A DNA stretch of 64,000 nt from Staphylococcus lloydii (GCF_015775975.1 NZ_CP064056.1:1674001-1738000); one strand, 5' to 3'. Positions 11,104 to 23,204 are shown, counted from the stretch's first letter. A program made the numbers and translations. The notes: generated by a model from the letters alone, not told the origin.

Positions 11104-11874
11104 TTATTTAAAGAGTGTTTTGTAAGATATATGCACTTTATCTTTTTTCGTTTTGCCACCTATTTGCGTTATCATTGCTCTGCCGTATCCTTGAACTGAT
11201 ATTAAATCTTCGCTATCTAGTTGGAAATCAACAGAGTCTATAATAGTATGATTTACTTTTACTTTTTTCTTTTCTATCAATTGTTTTGCAATAGACCGCG
11301 ACTTTCTAATTATATCTTTTAATACTACATCAAGTCTAAGTCCACTAACATTGGCTTCAAAATGCTTCCAATTCTCATTAGATTGTATCATAGAATTAAT
11401 AGGAATAGAATTAAGTTCAACTGTCGCACCTTTGATACGTGTTAATTGTAATATAATATAAGATTCTAATTGTTTTGTCAAAGTAAATTGAATACGCTCA
11501 TTAACAATAATGTCACCTAATTGGTCACGTTCTATACCTAGCGACATAATTGTACCCAGTACGTTTTGATGTTGTAACGTAACAAACTTTTGGGGATAGT
11601 CTATTTCTATTAAACTTATTTCAAAATCTTCTTCTTGAGGTTCAAAGTAGCTTGGTGCAATGATTGCACGTTTACGTTCGCTATATTGACCACCAAAAAG
11701 TGTAACTTCTAATTCATCAAAACTACCACTGATTACTTTTAATATATATTGTCCTCGCGGATCAAGAAAATGTGTTAACACTGGTGAGTATTGTTCATTT
11801 GCTTGATTACATTTATCCAGCAGTATATCAATGATTTCATGCTCTTCTTTTCTAAAATGTTGGTATATATCTAT
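11104..11874 (-). CDS. ylmH: S4-domain RNA-binding protein YlmH, apparent AUA start
   Basis: A 256-residue reading frame with a C-terminal S4 RNA-binding domain (about 180-240); YlmH homologues associate with ribosomes and are linked to ribosome quality control. The conserved N terminus IDIYQHFRKEEHEIID begins at an ATA codon placed eight bases after AGGAG. A TAA codon directly precedes that ATA, and no ATG, GTG or TTG occurs in frame until a GTG 31 codons later that lacks a ribosome site. I therefore infer AUA initiation; starting at the GTG would delete a conserved part of the protein. A stable hairpin lies just upstream of the ribosome site. Confidence 0.85.
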   Translation of the reverse strand: MDIYQHFRKEEHEIIDILLDKCNQANEQYSPVLTHFLDPRGQYILKVISGSFDELEVTLFGGQYSERKRAIIAPSYFEPQEEDFEISLIEIDYPQKFVTLQHQNVLGTIMSLGIERDQLGDIIVNERIQFTLTKQLESYIILQLTRIKGATVELNSIPINSMIQSNENWKHFEANVSGLRLDVVLKDIIRKSRSIAKQLIEKKKVKVNHTIIDSVDFQLDSEDLISVQGYGRAMITQIGGKTKKDKVHISYKTLFK

Positions 11875-11895
11875 TTAAATCACTCCTACAACAAC

Positions 11896-11934
11896 ATAAA
11901 GCACCTCGCGCTACGATAACGTTAGGTGCTTTAT
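11896..11934 (-). other. Hairpin between yggT and ylmH
   Basis: An 11-bp perfect stem, ATAAAGCACCT with AGGTGCTTTAT, encloses a 17-base loop. There is no T run, so it may be a weak terminator, processing site or leader structure rather than a classical terminator. It ends about 10 bases before the ylmH ribosome site. Confidence 0.6.
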
Positions 11935-11960
11935 TCATTCAAATTTAAAACAACACATTT

Positions 11961-12251
11961 TTAATATAAACTATTAAGTATAATTGCAAAAATATTATCT
12001 AAACCTTTTTGGAACAATACTAATGCAATAATCGCTGCAATTGATGAAATATCAATCATGCCGATAGGTGGTATGATTTTACGGAAAGGCTCTAAGAATG
12101 GTTCATATAATCTAGCCAAAAATCGTCCAAAAGCATTTTCTCGTGCATTTGGTAACCATGACATAAAGAAATATACAATCATTCCAAAGTAATAAATTTG
12201 TACTAAATTTATAATTAAGTGAAATATAGTTGCTAATATTTCTGGACTCAT
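11961..12251 (-). CDS. YggT family membrane protein
   Basis: A 96-residue integral membrane protein with two hydrophobic segments separated by the family motif region RLYEPFLEPFRKIIPPIGMIDIS. YggT (YlmG) proteins sit beside sepF and ylmH in many Firmicutes and are linked to division or membrane organisation, but no biochemical activity is established. The ribosome site AGAGGTT overlaps the sepF end. Confidence 0.88.
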   Translation of the reverse strand: MSPEILATIFHLIINLVQIYYFGMIVYFFMSWLPNARENAFGRFLARLYEPFLEPFRKIIPPIGMIDISSIAAIIALVLFQKGLDNIFAIILNSLY

Positions 12252-12264
12252 TAATTAATAACCT

Positions 12265-12855
12265 CTATTCGCCTTGTTCCATATTTTCAATTTGATCCGT
12301 AATACTACCAGCAACTTCTACGTTATCTGGAGTACATAAGAAGATATCAGAACCTACGCGTTGGATATCTCCACCAATAGCATATACAGTACCACTTAAG
12401 AAATCTATGATACGTTTTGCCGAAACTTTATCAATACGTTGTAAGTTTACTAATGTGGCACGACGATTTTTAAGTTCATCAGCAATATCTTGTGTATCAG
12501 AAAATACGCGTGGTTCAAATAAGCACATTTTAGAACTTTCTTGCATCGTATTAAAAGCATCTTGCTCTTGATTCATATTAACAACATTCCTTGTATTGTT
12601 TTTAGGTGCACTATTTAACTGATATCTACGCTCGTTAGATTGGTTACTACGTGTAGATTGTTTTTTAGGCACTGATTGAATTGAACGTTGATTGTCAGTG
12701 TTGTCATAATTTGCTTGTTCGTTAAAATTAGTTTGAGACTGCGCTTGTTGTCTGTTTTGTTGTCTATCCATCTCATCATGATGTCGGGGAGGTTCAGTTT
12801 CCTCATCTTCCTCTTCTACTACGAAAAATCCGTTAAATAAATCTTTTAAAGCCAT
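12265..12855 (-). CDS. sepF: Cell division protein SepF
   Basis: SepF tethers FtsZ filaments to the membrane and organises the septum. An N-terminal amphipathic helix ([11 protein letters not shown]) is followed by a Gln/Asn-rich linker of about 90 residues and the conserved C-terminal dimer domain (from [22 protein letters not shown] at about residue 110). The ATG eight bases after AGAGGAG is chosen (196 residues). A GTG three codons earlier overlaps the yggS stop and is the alternative start; the S. aureus protein, as I recall it, has MSHLALK there, so GTG cannot be excluded. Confidence 0.93.
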   Translation of the reverse strand: MALKDLFNGFFVVEEEDEETEPPRHHDEMDRQQNRQQAQSQTNFNEQANYDNTDNQRSIQSVPKKQSTRSNQSNERRYQLNSAPKNNTRNVVNMNQEQDAFNTMQESSKMCLFEPRVFSDTQDIADELKNRRATLVNLQRIDKVSAKRIIDFLSGTVYAIGGDIQRVGSDIFLCTPDNVEVAGSITDQIENMEQGE

Positions 12856-12860
12856 GGGGC

Positions 12861-13535
12861 TCACTCCTCTTTTCCTACAAGTTTAGTCCCAATTCTGACA
12901 AACGTTGCACCTACTTCTGCGGCGAGTTGAAAATCATTACTCATACCCATTGATAGTTCTGAACATGGCGCATGTTTTAAATTGAGTTCGTGTATTTCTA
13001 TCTGTTTTTCTTTTAAGGCTTTAAACAAGGCTTTTATGTAATCCTCATCATCTGTATAAGGCGCCATTGTCATAAGACCTACGATTTCAATATTTTCATA
13101 ATCTTGCAAAGTATTAATAAAGTCATTGACTTCGTCAAGCTTTATACCATGTTTCGATTCTTCGCCAGAAACGTTGACTTGAATGAAACATTTGATTTTA
13201 TGTTGTGCACGCTTGTTTATTTCTTTTGCTAATTTTAAGCGATCTAATGCGTGAAAGTAATCAACTTCATTTATCACTTCTTTAACTTTTCTAGTTTGAA
13301 GTGAACCTATAAAATGAAAGATACAATCATCAGGTAAAGCTTCTTTCTTTGCTACAAAGCCTTCTAATCGGTTTTCACCGAAATGTTTTATACCTGCATT
13401 ATATGCTTCATTAGCACGTCCTATTGTAACATATTTTGTTACTGCAATCACGTGAGGCTGTAATGAAAAACCGCCTTTCTTGGTTGCCGCTGAAATTTCA
13501 TTTTGGATTGATGTATAGTTTTCCTGTACCGTCAC
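12861..13535 (-). CDS. YggS family PLP-binding protein
   Basis: Fold type III pyridoxal-phosphate protein thought to buffer PLP and affect amino acid metabolism; no catalytic activity is firmly known. The PLP lysine is in VIAVTKYV (Lys34), and [18 protein letters not shown] and SMGMSNDF motifs follow. Translation starts at GTG after AGAGGTG (224 residues, usual size). It overlaps sepF slightly and sits between pgeF and sepF as in B. subtilis (ylmE). Confidence 0.92.
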   Translation of the reverse strand: MTVQENYTSIQNEISAATKKGGFSLQPHVIAVTKYVTIGRANEAYNAGIKHFGENRLEGFVAKKEALPDDCIFHFIGSLQTRKVKEVINEVDYFHALDRLKLAKEINKRAQHKIKCFIQVNVSGEESKHGIKLDEVNDFINTLQDYENIEIVGLMTMAPYTDDEDYIKALFKALKEKQIEIHELNLKHAPCSELSMGMSNDFQLAAEVGATFVRIGTKLVGKEE

Positions 13536-13551
13536 CTAATCACCTCTTACT

Positions 13552-14340
13552 TTATTGTCCTATAAAAGCTAACATTCTGCCAGTATTCCCTTTTTCTACT
13601 CTATAAGAAAAAAATACAGTTAATTCTTCTGAAGTGGCATATTGTGTAATATAGATATTATCACTCGGCACACCCGCATTTACCAATAATAATTTATTAG
13701 CTAATTTTAAATCAATACCATGTCGATCATTGCCACGTGTTTCAATATAATTAGAGGAATCGATAGGTAATTGATCAAATTTTTGTTTAATATCATCATT
13801 TATTTCATATGAATTTGAAGTTGCAGGACCTATGACTACATTTAAATCTTCAAGGTTAAAGTCAATTTTCGTTAGCATTTCAGTAACGATTTGACTTACT
13901 GTTCCACGCCATCCTGCATGTGCCAATCCTATAAAGTGATTTTGTTTACTATAAAAATATATAGGCACACAATCAGCATAACACATCGTTAGTAATATAT
14001 CAGAGTCATAAGTAAACATACCATCAACACCATGCAATTCATCAGTTAATGCATCAATATTCGTACCTCTATCTTGTTGTGTGATAGCTACCACATTGTT
14101 TTCATGTGTTTGTATTGGGAAAACCCAATTTTCTCTAGGATAGTTAATAATTTCAGCGAGTTGTTCTTGATGATAAGTGATATTGCTAGATTCATCGTCA
14201 ATATACCTCGCCATATTAAAAGCATCATTTGGATAAGCACTCTTACCTTGTTCTCTTGTTGTTATGCCAATCGTTACATCTTCACTTTGATCATCTTCAA
14301 ATAATAATACATGATTGTACTTTTTAAATTTTTCAGCCAT
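13552..14340 (-). CDS. pgeF: PgeF/YfiH family (multicopper-oxidase-fold) protein
   Basis: Members are reported as purine nucleoside phosphorylase/adenosine deaminase-type enzymes and, in E. coli, as peptidoglycan editing factor. The predicted zinc and catalytic residues are visible as QTHENNV (His79), YADCVP (Cys124) and AHAGWRGTV (His141). The ATG at [10 protein letters not shown] (262 residues) follows TTGGAGG; an in-frame TTG six codons earlier is inside that site. It lies between ftsZ and yggS in the usual order. Confidence 0.92.
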   Translation of the reverse strand: MAEKFKKYNHVLLFEDDQSEDVTIGITTREQGKSAYPNDAFNMARYIDDESSNITYHQEQLAEIINYPRENWVFPIQTHENNVVAITQQDRGTNIDALTDELHGVDGMFTYDSDILLTMCYADCVPIYFYSKQNHFIGLAHAGWRGTVSQIVTEMLTKIDFNLEDLNVVIGPATSNSYEINDDIKQKFDQLPIDSSNYIETRGNDRHGIDLKLANKLLLVNAGVPSDNIYITQYATSEELTVFFSYRVEKGNTGRMLAFIGQ

Positions 14341-14401
14341 GTTTGAAGCCTCCAACAAATTATTCAGTATTTAAAAACCAAATTACAGATTGACTTTTTT
14401 A

Positions 14402-14437
14402 TATTAAAAAAGTCATCAGATCGTTAAATCTGATGAC
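14402..14437 (-). terminator. ftsZ terminator
   Basis: A perfect 10-bp stem, GTCATCAGAT with ATCTGATGAC, is followed by TTTTTTAATA on the minus strand. Confidence 0.9.
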
Positions 14438-14505
14438 ATTAACATGGTCAGAGTTGTGTTCTAGCGACCATATTTATACTTATCTATAAAGTATAATTCT
14501 CTCAA

Positions 14506-15672
14506 TTAGCGTCTAGTTCTTCTAGAACGTCTTTCTTCTCTATTTCTAATGAAGCTTGGAATGTCATCTTCTTTTGTAGTATGACTTCTCGCTTCACTAC
14601 TAGATTCAGGAGCTTGTGTTGAATTTGAATTAGATGAAGCAAATGAATCATCTTTAGCAGAAGTTGTTGCACTAGAACCAAATCCAGTATTTGAAGATTT
14701 ACGTCCTTGTACTGAAGGTTTATCTTCAAAACCAGTTGCAATAACTGTCACAACAATTTCATCTTGTAATTCAGGGTTAATAACTGTACCGAAAATCATA
14801 TTTACATCTTCGTCAGCTGCATCCTGTACAATATCTGCTGCTTCTTGTGCTTCAAATAGTGAAAGTGATTCCCCACCAGTAATATTCATTAATACGCCTT
14901 GCGCACCAACGATTGATGTTTCTAATAATGGTGAAGAAATTGCTTTTTTAGCTGCTTCTACTGCACGATTTTCGCCAGAAGAAACACCAATTCCCATTAA
15001 AGCAGAACCTTGGTTAGACATGATTGTTTTAACGTCTGCAAAGTCAAGGTTAACTTCACCAGAAACTGCGATTAAGTCAGAAATACCTTGAACACCTTGG
15101 CGTAATACGTTATCTGCTTCTTTGAATGCTTCCATCATTGGAGTTGATTTATCAACGATGTCTAATAAACGATCATTAGGGATAACGATTAATGTATCAA
15201 CTGCAGCTTTCATTGCTTCTACACCAGCAGCTGCTTGAGTTTGACGTTTACGTCCTTCGAAACCAAATGGGCGTGTTACAACACCAACTGTTAAGGCACC
15301 CATTTCTTTTGCTATTTTTGCAACAACAGGAGCAGCACCTGTACCAGTACCGCCACCCATACCAGCAGTTACGAATACCATATCTGCACCTTGGATAGCA
15401 TCTTCAATTTGTTCTCTAGATTCTTCAGCCGCTTTTTTCCCAATTTCAGGGTTAGCACCTGCACCCAAACCACGTGTTAACTTTTCACCAATTTGGATTT
15501 TTGATTCAGCTTTAGATAAGTTTAAAGCTTGTCCATCAGTATTAATAGAAATGAATTCAACATTGTTCATTCCGTGGTCGATCATACGGTTAACAGCGTT
15601 ATTACCGCCACCGCCTACACCGATGACTTTTAGTGTCGCTAAATGATTAAATCCTTGTTCAAATTCTAACAT
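14506..15672 (-). CDS. ftsZ: Cell division GTPase FtsZ
   Basis: Tubulin-like GTPase that forms the Z ring. The GTP-binding [11 protein letters not shown] (19-30) and tubulin signature GGGTGTG (106-112) are intact, as is the T7-loop region [12 protein letters not shown] variable Ser-rich linker (about 320-370) leads to the conserved C-terminal peptide [15 protein letters not shown], which binds FtsA, SepF and EzrA. Length is 388. A GGAGG site precedes the ATG. It follows ftsA by 29 bases. Confidence 0.98.
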   Translation of the reverse strand: MLEFEQGFNHLATLKVIGVGGGGNNAVNRMIDHGMNNVEFISINTDGQALNLSKAESKIQIGEKLTRGLGAGANPEIGKKAAEESREQIEDAIQGADMVFVTAGMGGGTGTGAAPVVAKIAKEMGALTVGVVTRPFGFEGRKRQTQAAAGVEAMKAAVDTLIVIPNDRLLDIVDKSTPMMEAFKEADNVLRQGVQGISDLIAVSGEVNLDFADVKTIMSNQGSALMGIGVSSGENRAVEAAKKAISSPLLETSIVGAQGVLMNITGGESLSLFEAQEAADIVQDAADEDVNMIFGTVINPELQDEIVVTVIATGFEDKPSVQGRKSSNTGFGSSATTSAKDDSFASSNSNSTQAPESSSEARSHTTKEDDIPSFIRNREERRSRRTRR

Positions 15673-15701
15673 TTATATTTCCTCCTAGTTTAAATGGCCA
15701 A

Positions 15702-17187
<1,486 letters not shown>

Positions 17188-17236
17188 TACGTTGCCATGC
17201 TTGTGAACTATAAACACATGTATTTGTCAAAATTTT

Positions 17237-18124
17237 TTAATTACTTTCTTTTGAGTTCTTATTAATCTTATTTAAGGCACTTTGTAGTTCGTCTTTTGCC
17301 TTATCAGCTTGTGCTGTACCCCTTTCAACATCTTTATCACTATCTGATTTTGTATTAGTTGATTCAGAGTAAGGAATAAACGATGCACCTACAGTTAAAT
17401 CTAAATAACCTGATTTTTCTAACTCACCCGCGTCATTACGTTTTAATGATTGAGACATCTGTGGGTAATACTTCATTTTACTAGCAATCGTTTTAATATT
17501 ACCTAAAATTTGCAAGTTATCTGAAGTATAAAGTTTAATTTGATTTTGCGAATTATCGCTAGGATCATACTTGATTTCAGAAATCATACTTCTTACATTC
17601 GCTGGCATTTTAGCTAACGCTTGAATTATTTTTTCTTGTTTCTCTTTTTTGAAACCATCTAATATTGGTCCATCATCAGTAGATGTCCCATTGTAACTAT
17701 CTAGTTGTTTACCATTTTCTAAAATAGGGACGTAGTCATCTTTCTTTTTAACCAACCCTACTATTTTATATTCAGTAACTTTAACAGTCATTTTGTTTGG
17801 AAAATGTTTTCTCACTTCAGCATCTTTAATCAGCTCATGTTTTTTCAAATTGCTTTCAGCTTTTCGAGTACTATAAGTGTACATTCTTGAGTCCGATTTA
17901 ACATTGATATATTGCTCAATCTTACTCTTCGATACGTTATCATTCCCTACTATTTTGACATTACTAATTTTGCTAATAGGTGTAAACATATACAGTAAAA
18001 ATATTATAATCACGAATAGCAAAACACCAAAAATAGTATATTGAATTTGTTTTTGCCTTTTACGTCTTCGTTCTCGCTTTTCTTGTAAATACTCAGAGTC
18101 AAAAGTTTTTACTTTATCGGCCAA
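17237..18124 (-). CDS. divIB: Cell division protein DivIB/FtsQ
   Basis: Bitopic divisome protein that partners FtsL and DivIC. A basic cytosolic tail (1-28), one transmembrane helix (29-47), a POTRA domain (about 53-125) and the FtsQ beta domain follow; the C-terminal tail is disordered and rich in Lys, Asp and Ser. Length is 295. The start is TTG, preceded by AAGGATG, with no better in-frame ATG nearby. It follows murD by 14 bases. Confidence 0.94.
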   Translation of the reverse strand: MADKVKTFDSEYLQEKRERRRKRQKQIQYTIFGVLLFVIIIFLLYMFTPISKISNVKIVGNDNVSKSKIEQYINVKSDSRMYTYSTRKAESNLKKHELIKDAEVRKHFPNKMTVKVTEYKIVGLVKKKDDYVPILENGKQLDSYNGTSTDDGPILDGFKKEKQEKIIQALAKMPANVRSMISEIKYDPSDNSQNQIKLYTSDNLQILGNIKTIASKMKYYPQMSQSLKRNDAGELEKSGYLDLTVGASFIPYSESTNTKSDSDKDVERGTAQADKAKDELQSALNKINKNSKESN

Positions 18125-18138
18125 AGTTTGTCACATCC

Positions 18139-19488
18139 TTAAAAAGAAGGTAATTGAGCTTTAAAGCTATCAATAAATTGTTGACCACGCTCTTCAAAAG
18201 TATTGTATTGATCCCAACTTGCACAAGCTGGAGATAATAATACTACGTCATTCGGCTCTATTATATCTTGAATTTTATTTACTGCATCTTTTATATCTAT
18301 AGCTTTAATTACATATTTACCTTGGCTCTCACCCAATTTCACAAACTTTTCTTGCGTTTCGCCAAAAGTAATCATTACACGGACGTTTTCCATATATGGA
18401 ATCAATTCATCGAATCCATTGCCTCGGTCTAAACCACCGCATAACCATATAATGGGTTGTTTAAATGAGTTAAGCGCAAACTGAGTCGCTAAAGTATTCG
18501 TTGCCTTAGAGTCGTTGTAATATTTGTTCGTTTTGTTTGTACCAATATACTGTAATCTATGCTCTATGCCTGAGAACGTCGTTAAACTGGCAATGATAGC
18601 ATTAACAGGTACACCTGCAAGTAAAGCTGCTAAAACAGCTGCTAAAATATTTTCTAAATTGTGCTCACCAGGCAATACTAAATCATCAGTATGGATGATA
18701 CGGAAACCTTTGAACACAATGTAACCCTCTTTGATATAAATACCATCGACTTCTTGTTGTGTTGAAAAGTATAAAGTTTTAGCTTTTAAAGATTCAGATT
18801 CAATTAAATGACGTTGATGGTAGTTACAAATTAAATAATCATGCTCATCTTGATTTTTATAAATTTGCTTTTTTGCATTTTGATAATTATCTAACGTCTC
18901 ATGATAGTCGAGATGTGCTGAGTATATGTTTGTGATAATAGCAATATGCGGCTTATATTGTTCTATTCCTAATAATTGGAACGACGATAATTCGGTAACG
19001 AGATAATCATCTTTAGTAACTTCTTGGGCTACCTTAGAAGCAACATACCCAATATTACCCGACATTCTACCTACTAACCTACTTTTTTGAAAAATATCAC
19101 CAATTAATGAAGTTACAGTTGTTTTACCATTTGTACCAGTAACACCAATTATAGGTGCTTCTGATACGAGATAACTCAACTCTACTTCTGTTAATATTTT
19201 TAATCCACGATTCTGCGCCTCTTGTAAAATAGGTACTGTATACGGAATACCCGGATTTTTAAAGATGATAGGTTCATTATCTAACAATGAAAGAGGGTGT
19301 TCTCCACCGATAACTTTCACACCAATATTTTCTAAATCTTTAGCATGTGAATCCTGTGTTAAATCCTTACCATCATTGACGACGACATTGGCGCCAAGAC
19401 GGGTCAATAATTTTGCTGCTTCATAACCACTTTTTGCTAAGCCTATTACCAAGACATTTTTTCCTTCTAAGCCCGTATAATTTAGCAT
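18139..19488 (-). CDS. murD: UDP-N-acetylmuramoyl-L-alanine:D-glutamate ligase
   Basis: Adds D-glutamate to UDP-MurNAc-L-Ala. The ATP loop [14 protein letters not shown] is intact, together with TELSSFQL and the C-terminal [17 protein letters not shown] region that binds nucleotide and carries the catalytic Lys. The ATG at [11 protein letters not shown] gives 449 residues and follows TTGGAG; an upstream in-frame TTG lies in that site. It abuts mraY. Confidence 0.97.
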   Translation of the reverse strand: MLNYTGLEGKNVLVIGLAKSGYEAAKLLTRLGANVVVNDGKDLTQDSHAKDLENIGVKVIGGEHPLSLLDNEPIIFKNPGIPYTVPILQEAQNRGLKILTEVELSYLVSEAPIIGVTGTNGKTTVTSLIGDIFQKSRLVGRMSGNIGYVASKVAQEVTKDDYLVTELSSFQLLGIEQYKPHIAIITNIYSAHLDYHETLDNYQNAKKQIYKNQDEHDYLICNYHQRHLIESESLKAKTLYFSTQQEVDGIYIKEGYIVFKGFRIIHTDDLVLPGEHNLENILAAVLAALLAGVPVNAIIASLTTFSGIEHRLQYIGTNKTNKYYNDSKATNTLATQFALNSFKQPIIWLCGGLDRGNGFDELIPYMENVRVMITFGETQEKFVKLGESQGKYVIKAIDIKDAVNKIQDIIEPNDVVLLSPACASWDQYNTFEERGQQFIDSFKAQLPSF

Positions 19489-19489
19489 T

Positions 19490-20455
19490 TTAGTGCACTC
19501 CAATCCATAAACCGATTAGCCCTGTGATAAATCCTACTGTCCAGAATACAGTTGTAACCTTACGTTCATCCCAACCTACTAATTCGAAGTGATGATGTAA
19601 AGGTGACATTTTGAAAATTCTTTTACCCGTTAATTTATAGCTTGTAACTTGAATCATGACTGATAATGTTTCAGCGACAAAGACAAATCCAATAAAGATC
19701 AGTGATAATTCTTGATTTAGCATAATTGAAATCGTAGCAAAGATTCCACCTAAAGCTAAACTACCAGTATCCCCCATAAACACTTTAGCTGGATTAAGGT
19801 TAAATGGTAAAAATCCTAATAAAGCAAAAATCATTATTACACAAAAAATTCCAATTGAATTTGCGCCATGAACAAAAGCCATGATTGCATACATCACAAA
19901 TCCAATAATAGATAATCCTGTTGCTAAACCATCTAATCCATCTGTTAAGTTTACAGCGTTTGAGAAACCAACTTGCCAAAAAATAATAAAAATAACATAA
20001 ACAATTGATAACTGTAGTTCTATATTAGTAAATGGAATATGAATGCCCGTAGAGAAGCTTGCTAATTGGAATACTTGGCTCAATATGAAAAAGATTACTG
20101 CAATAGCAATTTGAGCTAAAAATTTCTGTTTACTTGTAAGACCTTCGTTATCTTTTTTAACCACGATAATATAATCATCGATAAATCCAATCAATCCAAA
20201 ACCAATAGTTACAAACAACAATAAAATAATTGGATTAGAATTATCCATGAATATAATAGCTAAAACAGACGTTACTATTATACTGATTAAAAATGTTAGG
20301 CCACCCATAGTTGGTGTACCTGTTTTTTTCATGTGGCTTCTTGGCCCTTCTTCTCTAATGCTTTGACCAAATTTCATCCTTTTCAATGTCGGTATGAGCA
20401 ATGGCACTAAAATTAACGATATTAAAAATGCAATTATTGCGAGTAAATAAACCAT
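19490..20455 (-). CDS. mraY: Phospho-N-acetylmuramoyl-pentapeptide transferase
   Basis: Makes lipid I by moving phospho-MurNAc-pentapeptide to undecaprenyl phosphate. The protein has about ten membrane segments, the DDYIIV aspartate pair (about 112), [10 protein letters not shown] and the HHHFE loop near residue 290, all diagnostic of MraY. Length is 321. An AAAGGAGA site precedes the ATG. A 150-base gap with a large hairpin separates it from pbpA. Confidence 0.97.
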   Translation of the reverse strand: MVYLLAIIAFLISLILVPLLIPTLKRMKFGQSIREEGPRSHMKKTGTPTMGGLTFLISIIVTSVLAIIFMDNSNPIILLLFVTIGFGLIGFIDDYIIVVKKDNEGLTSKQKFLAQIAIAVIFFILSQVFQLASFSTGIHIPFTNIELQLSIVYVIFIIFWQVGFSNAVNLTDGLDGLATGLSIIGFVMYAIMAFVHGANSIGIFCVIMIFALLGFLPFNLNPAKVFMGDTGSLALGGIFATISIMLNQELSLIFIGFVFVAETLSVMIQVTSYKLTGKRIFKMSPLHHHFELVGWDERKVTTVFWTVGFITGLIGLWIGVH

Positions 20456-20514
20456 ATTGATCTCCTTTTTTTTATTATGGGTTTTTACGTTTTGCTAAGG
20501 ACAAGTGCATATGT

Positions 20515-20592
20515 AAAATTAGTGAGACTTTGAGGCGGAATATTGTTGTACGTTTATAGTAACAACGAATATTCTCCTCAACATTGCCTCAT
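20515..20592 (-). other. Large imperfect hairpin between pbpA and mraY
   Basis: On the minus strand GAGGC pairs with GCCTC and, inside it, GAATATTCGTTGTT faces AACAATATTC. There is no T run, so it does not look like a terminator; it may be a processing or stability structure that separates pbpA from mraY in the long cluster transcript. Confidence 0.5.
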
Positions 20593-20604
20593 CTAATTTG
20601 TTAT

Positions 20605-22812
20605 TTAAGAACTACTTGATTTTGAATCTCCACTTATTTTATCAGCTGAAAATTCAACTTCAACCTTATCATTCTTTTTAATTTTTTGACCTTCTGGCGT
20701 TGATTGTTTTGAAACGAAACCATTGCCTTTAGTCGTGATTTTTACATTAGTTAATCTTTCAAATGCCAATACATCTTCTTTGGACCAACCATCCATGTTT
20801 GGCATCGTTAAATCACCATCAGATAGTAATAATACTTTTCTATTTGGTAAAATTTTCTTGTTGGCACTCACTGATTGTTTAGAGATTTTCTCACCAGACC
20901 CGATGACTTCAGGTTCTAATGATTTCGCGTTGAGTGCATCTTCAGCCTCTTGCACTGATTTACCTGAAACGTCAGGAACTTTACTGTATTTAACGTCTGA
21001 TGAATCTTTTGAATTCTTATCATCAACGTTTAAATATTTAAGCGTATTTTTCATTATTGGATTAAAGGCCTTACTAACACCCATTTCGTAAGCTTCTTCG
21101 TCATTTTTTTGTGCTAAACTCATTCCAGCATAAACTATGACTTTAGGATTTTTCTTCGGTGCATCCCCGATGAAACTAACGAAATATGGGTTCGCGCCTT
21201 TAACATAGCCGCCACCTTTAGAATCGGCAACTTGGGCAGTACCAGTCTTACCTGCGATATCATAACCATCAATTCTATAGTTTTTCGCATGACTATCGTC
21301 ACTGTTTACAACTTTATCTAATTCAACACGAACTTTTTTCGCTGTTTTTTCAGTGATTGGTTTGCCTGCGTATTCTTTCTTACCTTTATAGAAAGTATTA
21401 TCACTTACTGGGTTTTTAACGCTATTTACAAACCACGGTTTAATCATATTACCTTTATTAAAGAACGCCGATTGTGCTTGTAACATTTGGACAGGCGTTA
21501 CAGTTGTAGATTGTCCGAATGCAGATGTTTTTTGCTGCGCTGCATTATCCCATGCAATGCCACCACTTGCTTCACTATCAAACATACCATTCGTAGATTT
21601 ACCGAAACCAAATTTTTCATACCATGATTTCATTTTGTCGACACCTACTAAATCTTGTAAGTGCATCATTAATGTATTTGATGAATACGTGAAACCAAGC
21701 GTCATTGGAATTTTACCCCAACCTACTTTGTTCCAGTCTGAGATTCTAGATCCCATAATGTCTCTATGACCTGACGTATATTTCTTGTTCGGCACAAATT
21801 TTCCTTCTTGAATTGCTGCTGCTAGACCAAATGATTTAAATGTTGAACCTGGTTCGTATGTGTTTTGGTATAAATCATTTGCCCATTTTTTACCGAAGTC
21901 TTTACCAGTTTCTGGATTAAATGTAGGTCTTTGACTTGAAGCTAAGATTTCACCTGTATGTGCATCCATAACTACAGCAAAAGCATCTTTTGGTTTGTAA
22001 TGGTCTACCATACCATCTAATGCTTCTTCAACGAATACTTGAATATTTGAGTCAATCGTTAAATGTACATCGTCGCCTCGTTTAGGCATTTTTTCACGTT
22101 TAGTATTCGGTGCTAAATAGCCCCAAATATCATGGATATAAGATAATGAACCTTTTTGACCGGATAGGTAGCTGTCAAATATCTTTTCTACACCCATAGC
22201 ACCTTTGAGTTCTCCTGTATCAGGATCTTTTTGTGCTATTCCTAATAAGTGTGACGCAAAATTACCATTAGGATAAAAACGTTCCGTTTCTGGATATAGG
22301 TTTATTCCTGGTAAATTCATTTTATCTATTTTTTGCTTATCTTTATAAGTTAAATCTGTCCCTTTTTGTCCAAACTCAACTTGGAAAACTTTCTTCTGTT
22401 TCAAGCGTTTTTCAATATCGGATTGGGACATATCAATTACTTCAGATAGTTTTTTAGCTGTTTTCTTTTTGTCGACAACATGCTTAGGTTTGTCGCTATC
22501 TTTACTGGCTTCTTTATCAACGACAGCAACGACTTTATACCTTTCAACATCTTCTGCTAAAACTTTACCATTACGATCGTAAATTTTGCCTCGTTCAGGT
22601 TGTTTTTGAGTGTTTACTAAATACTTTTCGTTTGCTTTTAGAATTAAATCTTCACCCGAAGAATGTCCAGTTAACATGATATATGAATATCTTAATATCA
22701 ACGTAAAAAAGAGCAGTCCGAATCCAAGGATGAGTAGGACTGCCCCTATTTTATTTTGTTTTATTGGAATTTTTATTTTTGGTTTTTTTAGTTTAATTTT
22801 TCGCTTCGCCAT
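20605..22812 (-). CDS. pbpA: Penicillin-binding protein 1 (division transpeptidase)
   Basis: Class B septal PBP acting with FtsW. A basic cytosolic tail and one transmembrane helix (about 23-46) precede the dimerisation domain (from QPERGKIYDRNG) and the transpeptidase domain with active-site STFK (Ser323), SSN and KTGTAQ motifs. Two PASTA domains follow (about 600-725), then a Ser-rich tail. Length is 735. Its start lies inside the end of ftsL (20-base overlap). Equivalent to S. aureus pbp1, the pbpB/ftsI position of the dcw cluster. Confidence 0.96.
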   Translation of the reverse strand: MAKRKIKLKKPKIKIPIKQNKIGAVLLILGFGLLFFTLILRYSYIMLTGHSSGEDLILKANEKYLVNTQKQPERGKIYDRNGKVLAEDVERYKVVAVVDKEASKDSDKPKHVVDKKKTAKKLSEVIDMSQSDIEKRLKQKKVFQVEFGQKGTDLTYKDKQKIDKMNLPGINLYPETERFYPNGNFASHLLGIAQKDPDTGELKGAMGVEKIFDSYLSGQKGSLSYIHDIWGYLAPNTKREKMPKRGDDVHLTIDSNIQVFVEEALDGMVDHYKPKDAFAVVMDAHTGEILASSQRPTFNPETGKDFGKKWANDLYQNTYEPGSTFKSFGLAAAIQEGKFVPNKKYTSGHRDIMGSRISDWNKVGWGKIPMTLGFTYSSNTLMMHLQDLVGVDKMKSWYEKFGFGKSTNGMFDSEASGGIAWDNAAQQKTSAFGQSTTVTPVQMLQAQSAFFNKGNMIKPWFVNSVKNPVSDNTFYKGKKEYAGKPITEKTAKKVRVELDKVVNSDDSHAKNYRIDGYDIAGKTGTAQVADSKGGGYVKGANPYFVSFIGDAPKKNPKVIVYAGMSLAQKNDEEAYEMGVSKAFNPIMKNTLKYLNVDDKNSKDSSDVKYSKVPDVSGKSVQEAEDALNAKSLEPEVIGSGEKISKQSVSANKKILPNRKVLLLSDGDLTMPNMDGWSKEDVLAFERLTNVKITTKGNGFVSKQSTPEGQKIKKNDKVEVEFSADKISGDSKSSSS

Positions 22813-23191
22813 TATTACGCACTACCTTTACATTATCGTTCTTAAGGCTCATACCTTGATCTTTGGCCTTGTCGTAAATGCGTTCGTAAGATGAGTTCTT
22901 TTTAATTTCAGATTGAATCGAGCTATTTTCACTTGCTTGTTTTTCTATTTTTGTATCTAAATCTGCAATTTTTCCTCGAGTATCATACGCATCCATTTTT
23001 AAAGATAGCATATATATACTTATCAAAGCAATTATTGTTATAAGTCCTATGTATAACATCTTTTCAAACTTAGTTAATTGAACAACTACTTTTCTTTTTA
23101 TCGACCTCGAACCAGGTTGGGTCGAAGGTTGTGATTCCGGTATTTGTTGTGCTGAACCATTATACGGTTCGTATATTTTCTCTACAGCCAC
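22793..23191 (-). CDS. ftsL: Cell division protein FtsL
   Basis: Short bitopic protein with a 43-residue cytosolic tail, a transmembrane helix (about 44-64) and an extracytoplasmic coiled coil (70-110), the FtsL layout. It joins DivIB and DivIC in the divisome. Translation starts at GTG after AAGGAG (132 residues). It lies between rsmH and pbpA as in all dcw clusters. Confidence 0.92.
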   Translation of the reverse strand: MAVEKIYEPYNGSAQQIPESQPSTQPGSRSIKRKVVVQLTKFEKMLYIGLITIIALISIYMLSLKMDAYDTRGKIADLDTKIEKQASENSSIQSEIKKNSSYERIYDKAKDQGMSLKNDNVKVVRNNGEAKN

Positions 23192-23204
23192 TTACAAGCA
23201 CTCC

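Noticed and set aside
12615..12806. Second minus-strand frame within sepF
   Set aside because: It follows the low-complexity Gln/Asn linker of sepF in another frame and has no homology.
14502..14741. Leu/Gln-rich minus-strand frame over the end of ftsZ
   Set aside because: Out-of-frame reading of the ftsZ linker; no start signal.
20723..21091. Plus-strand frame of 122 codons inside pbpA
   Set aside because: It is antisense to conserved PASTA-domain codons and has no ribosome site or homology; shadow of pbpA.
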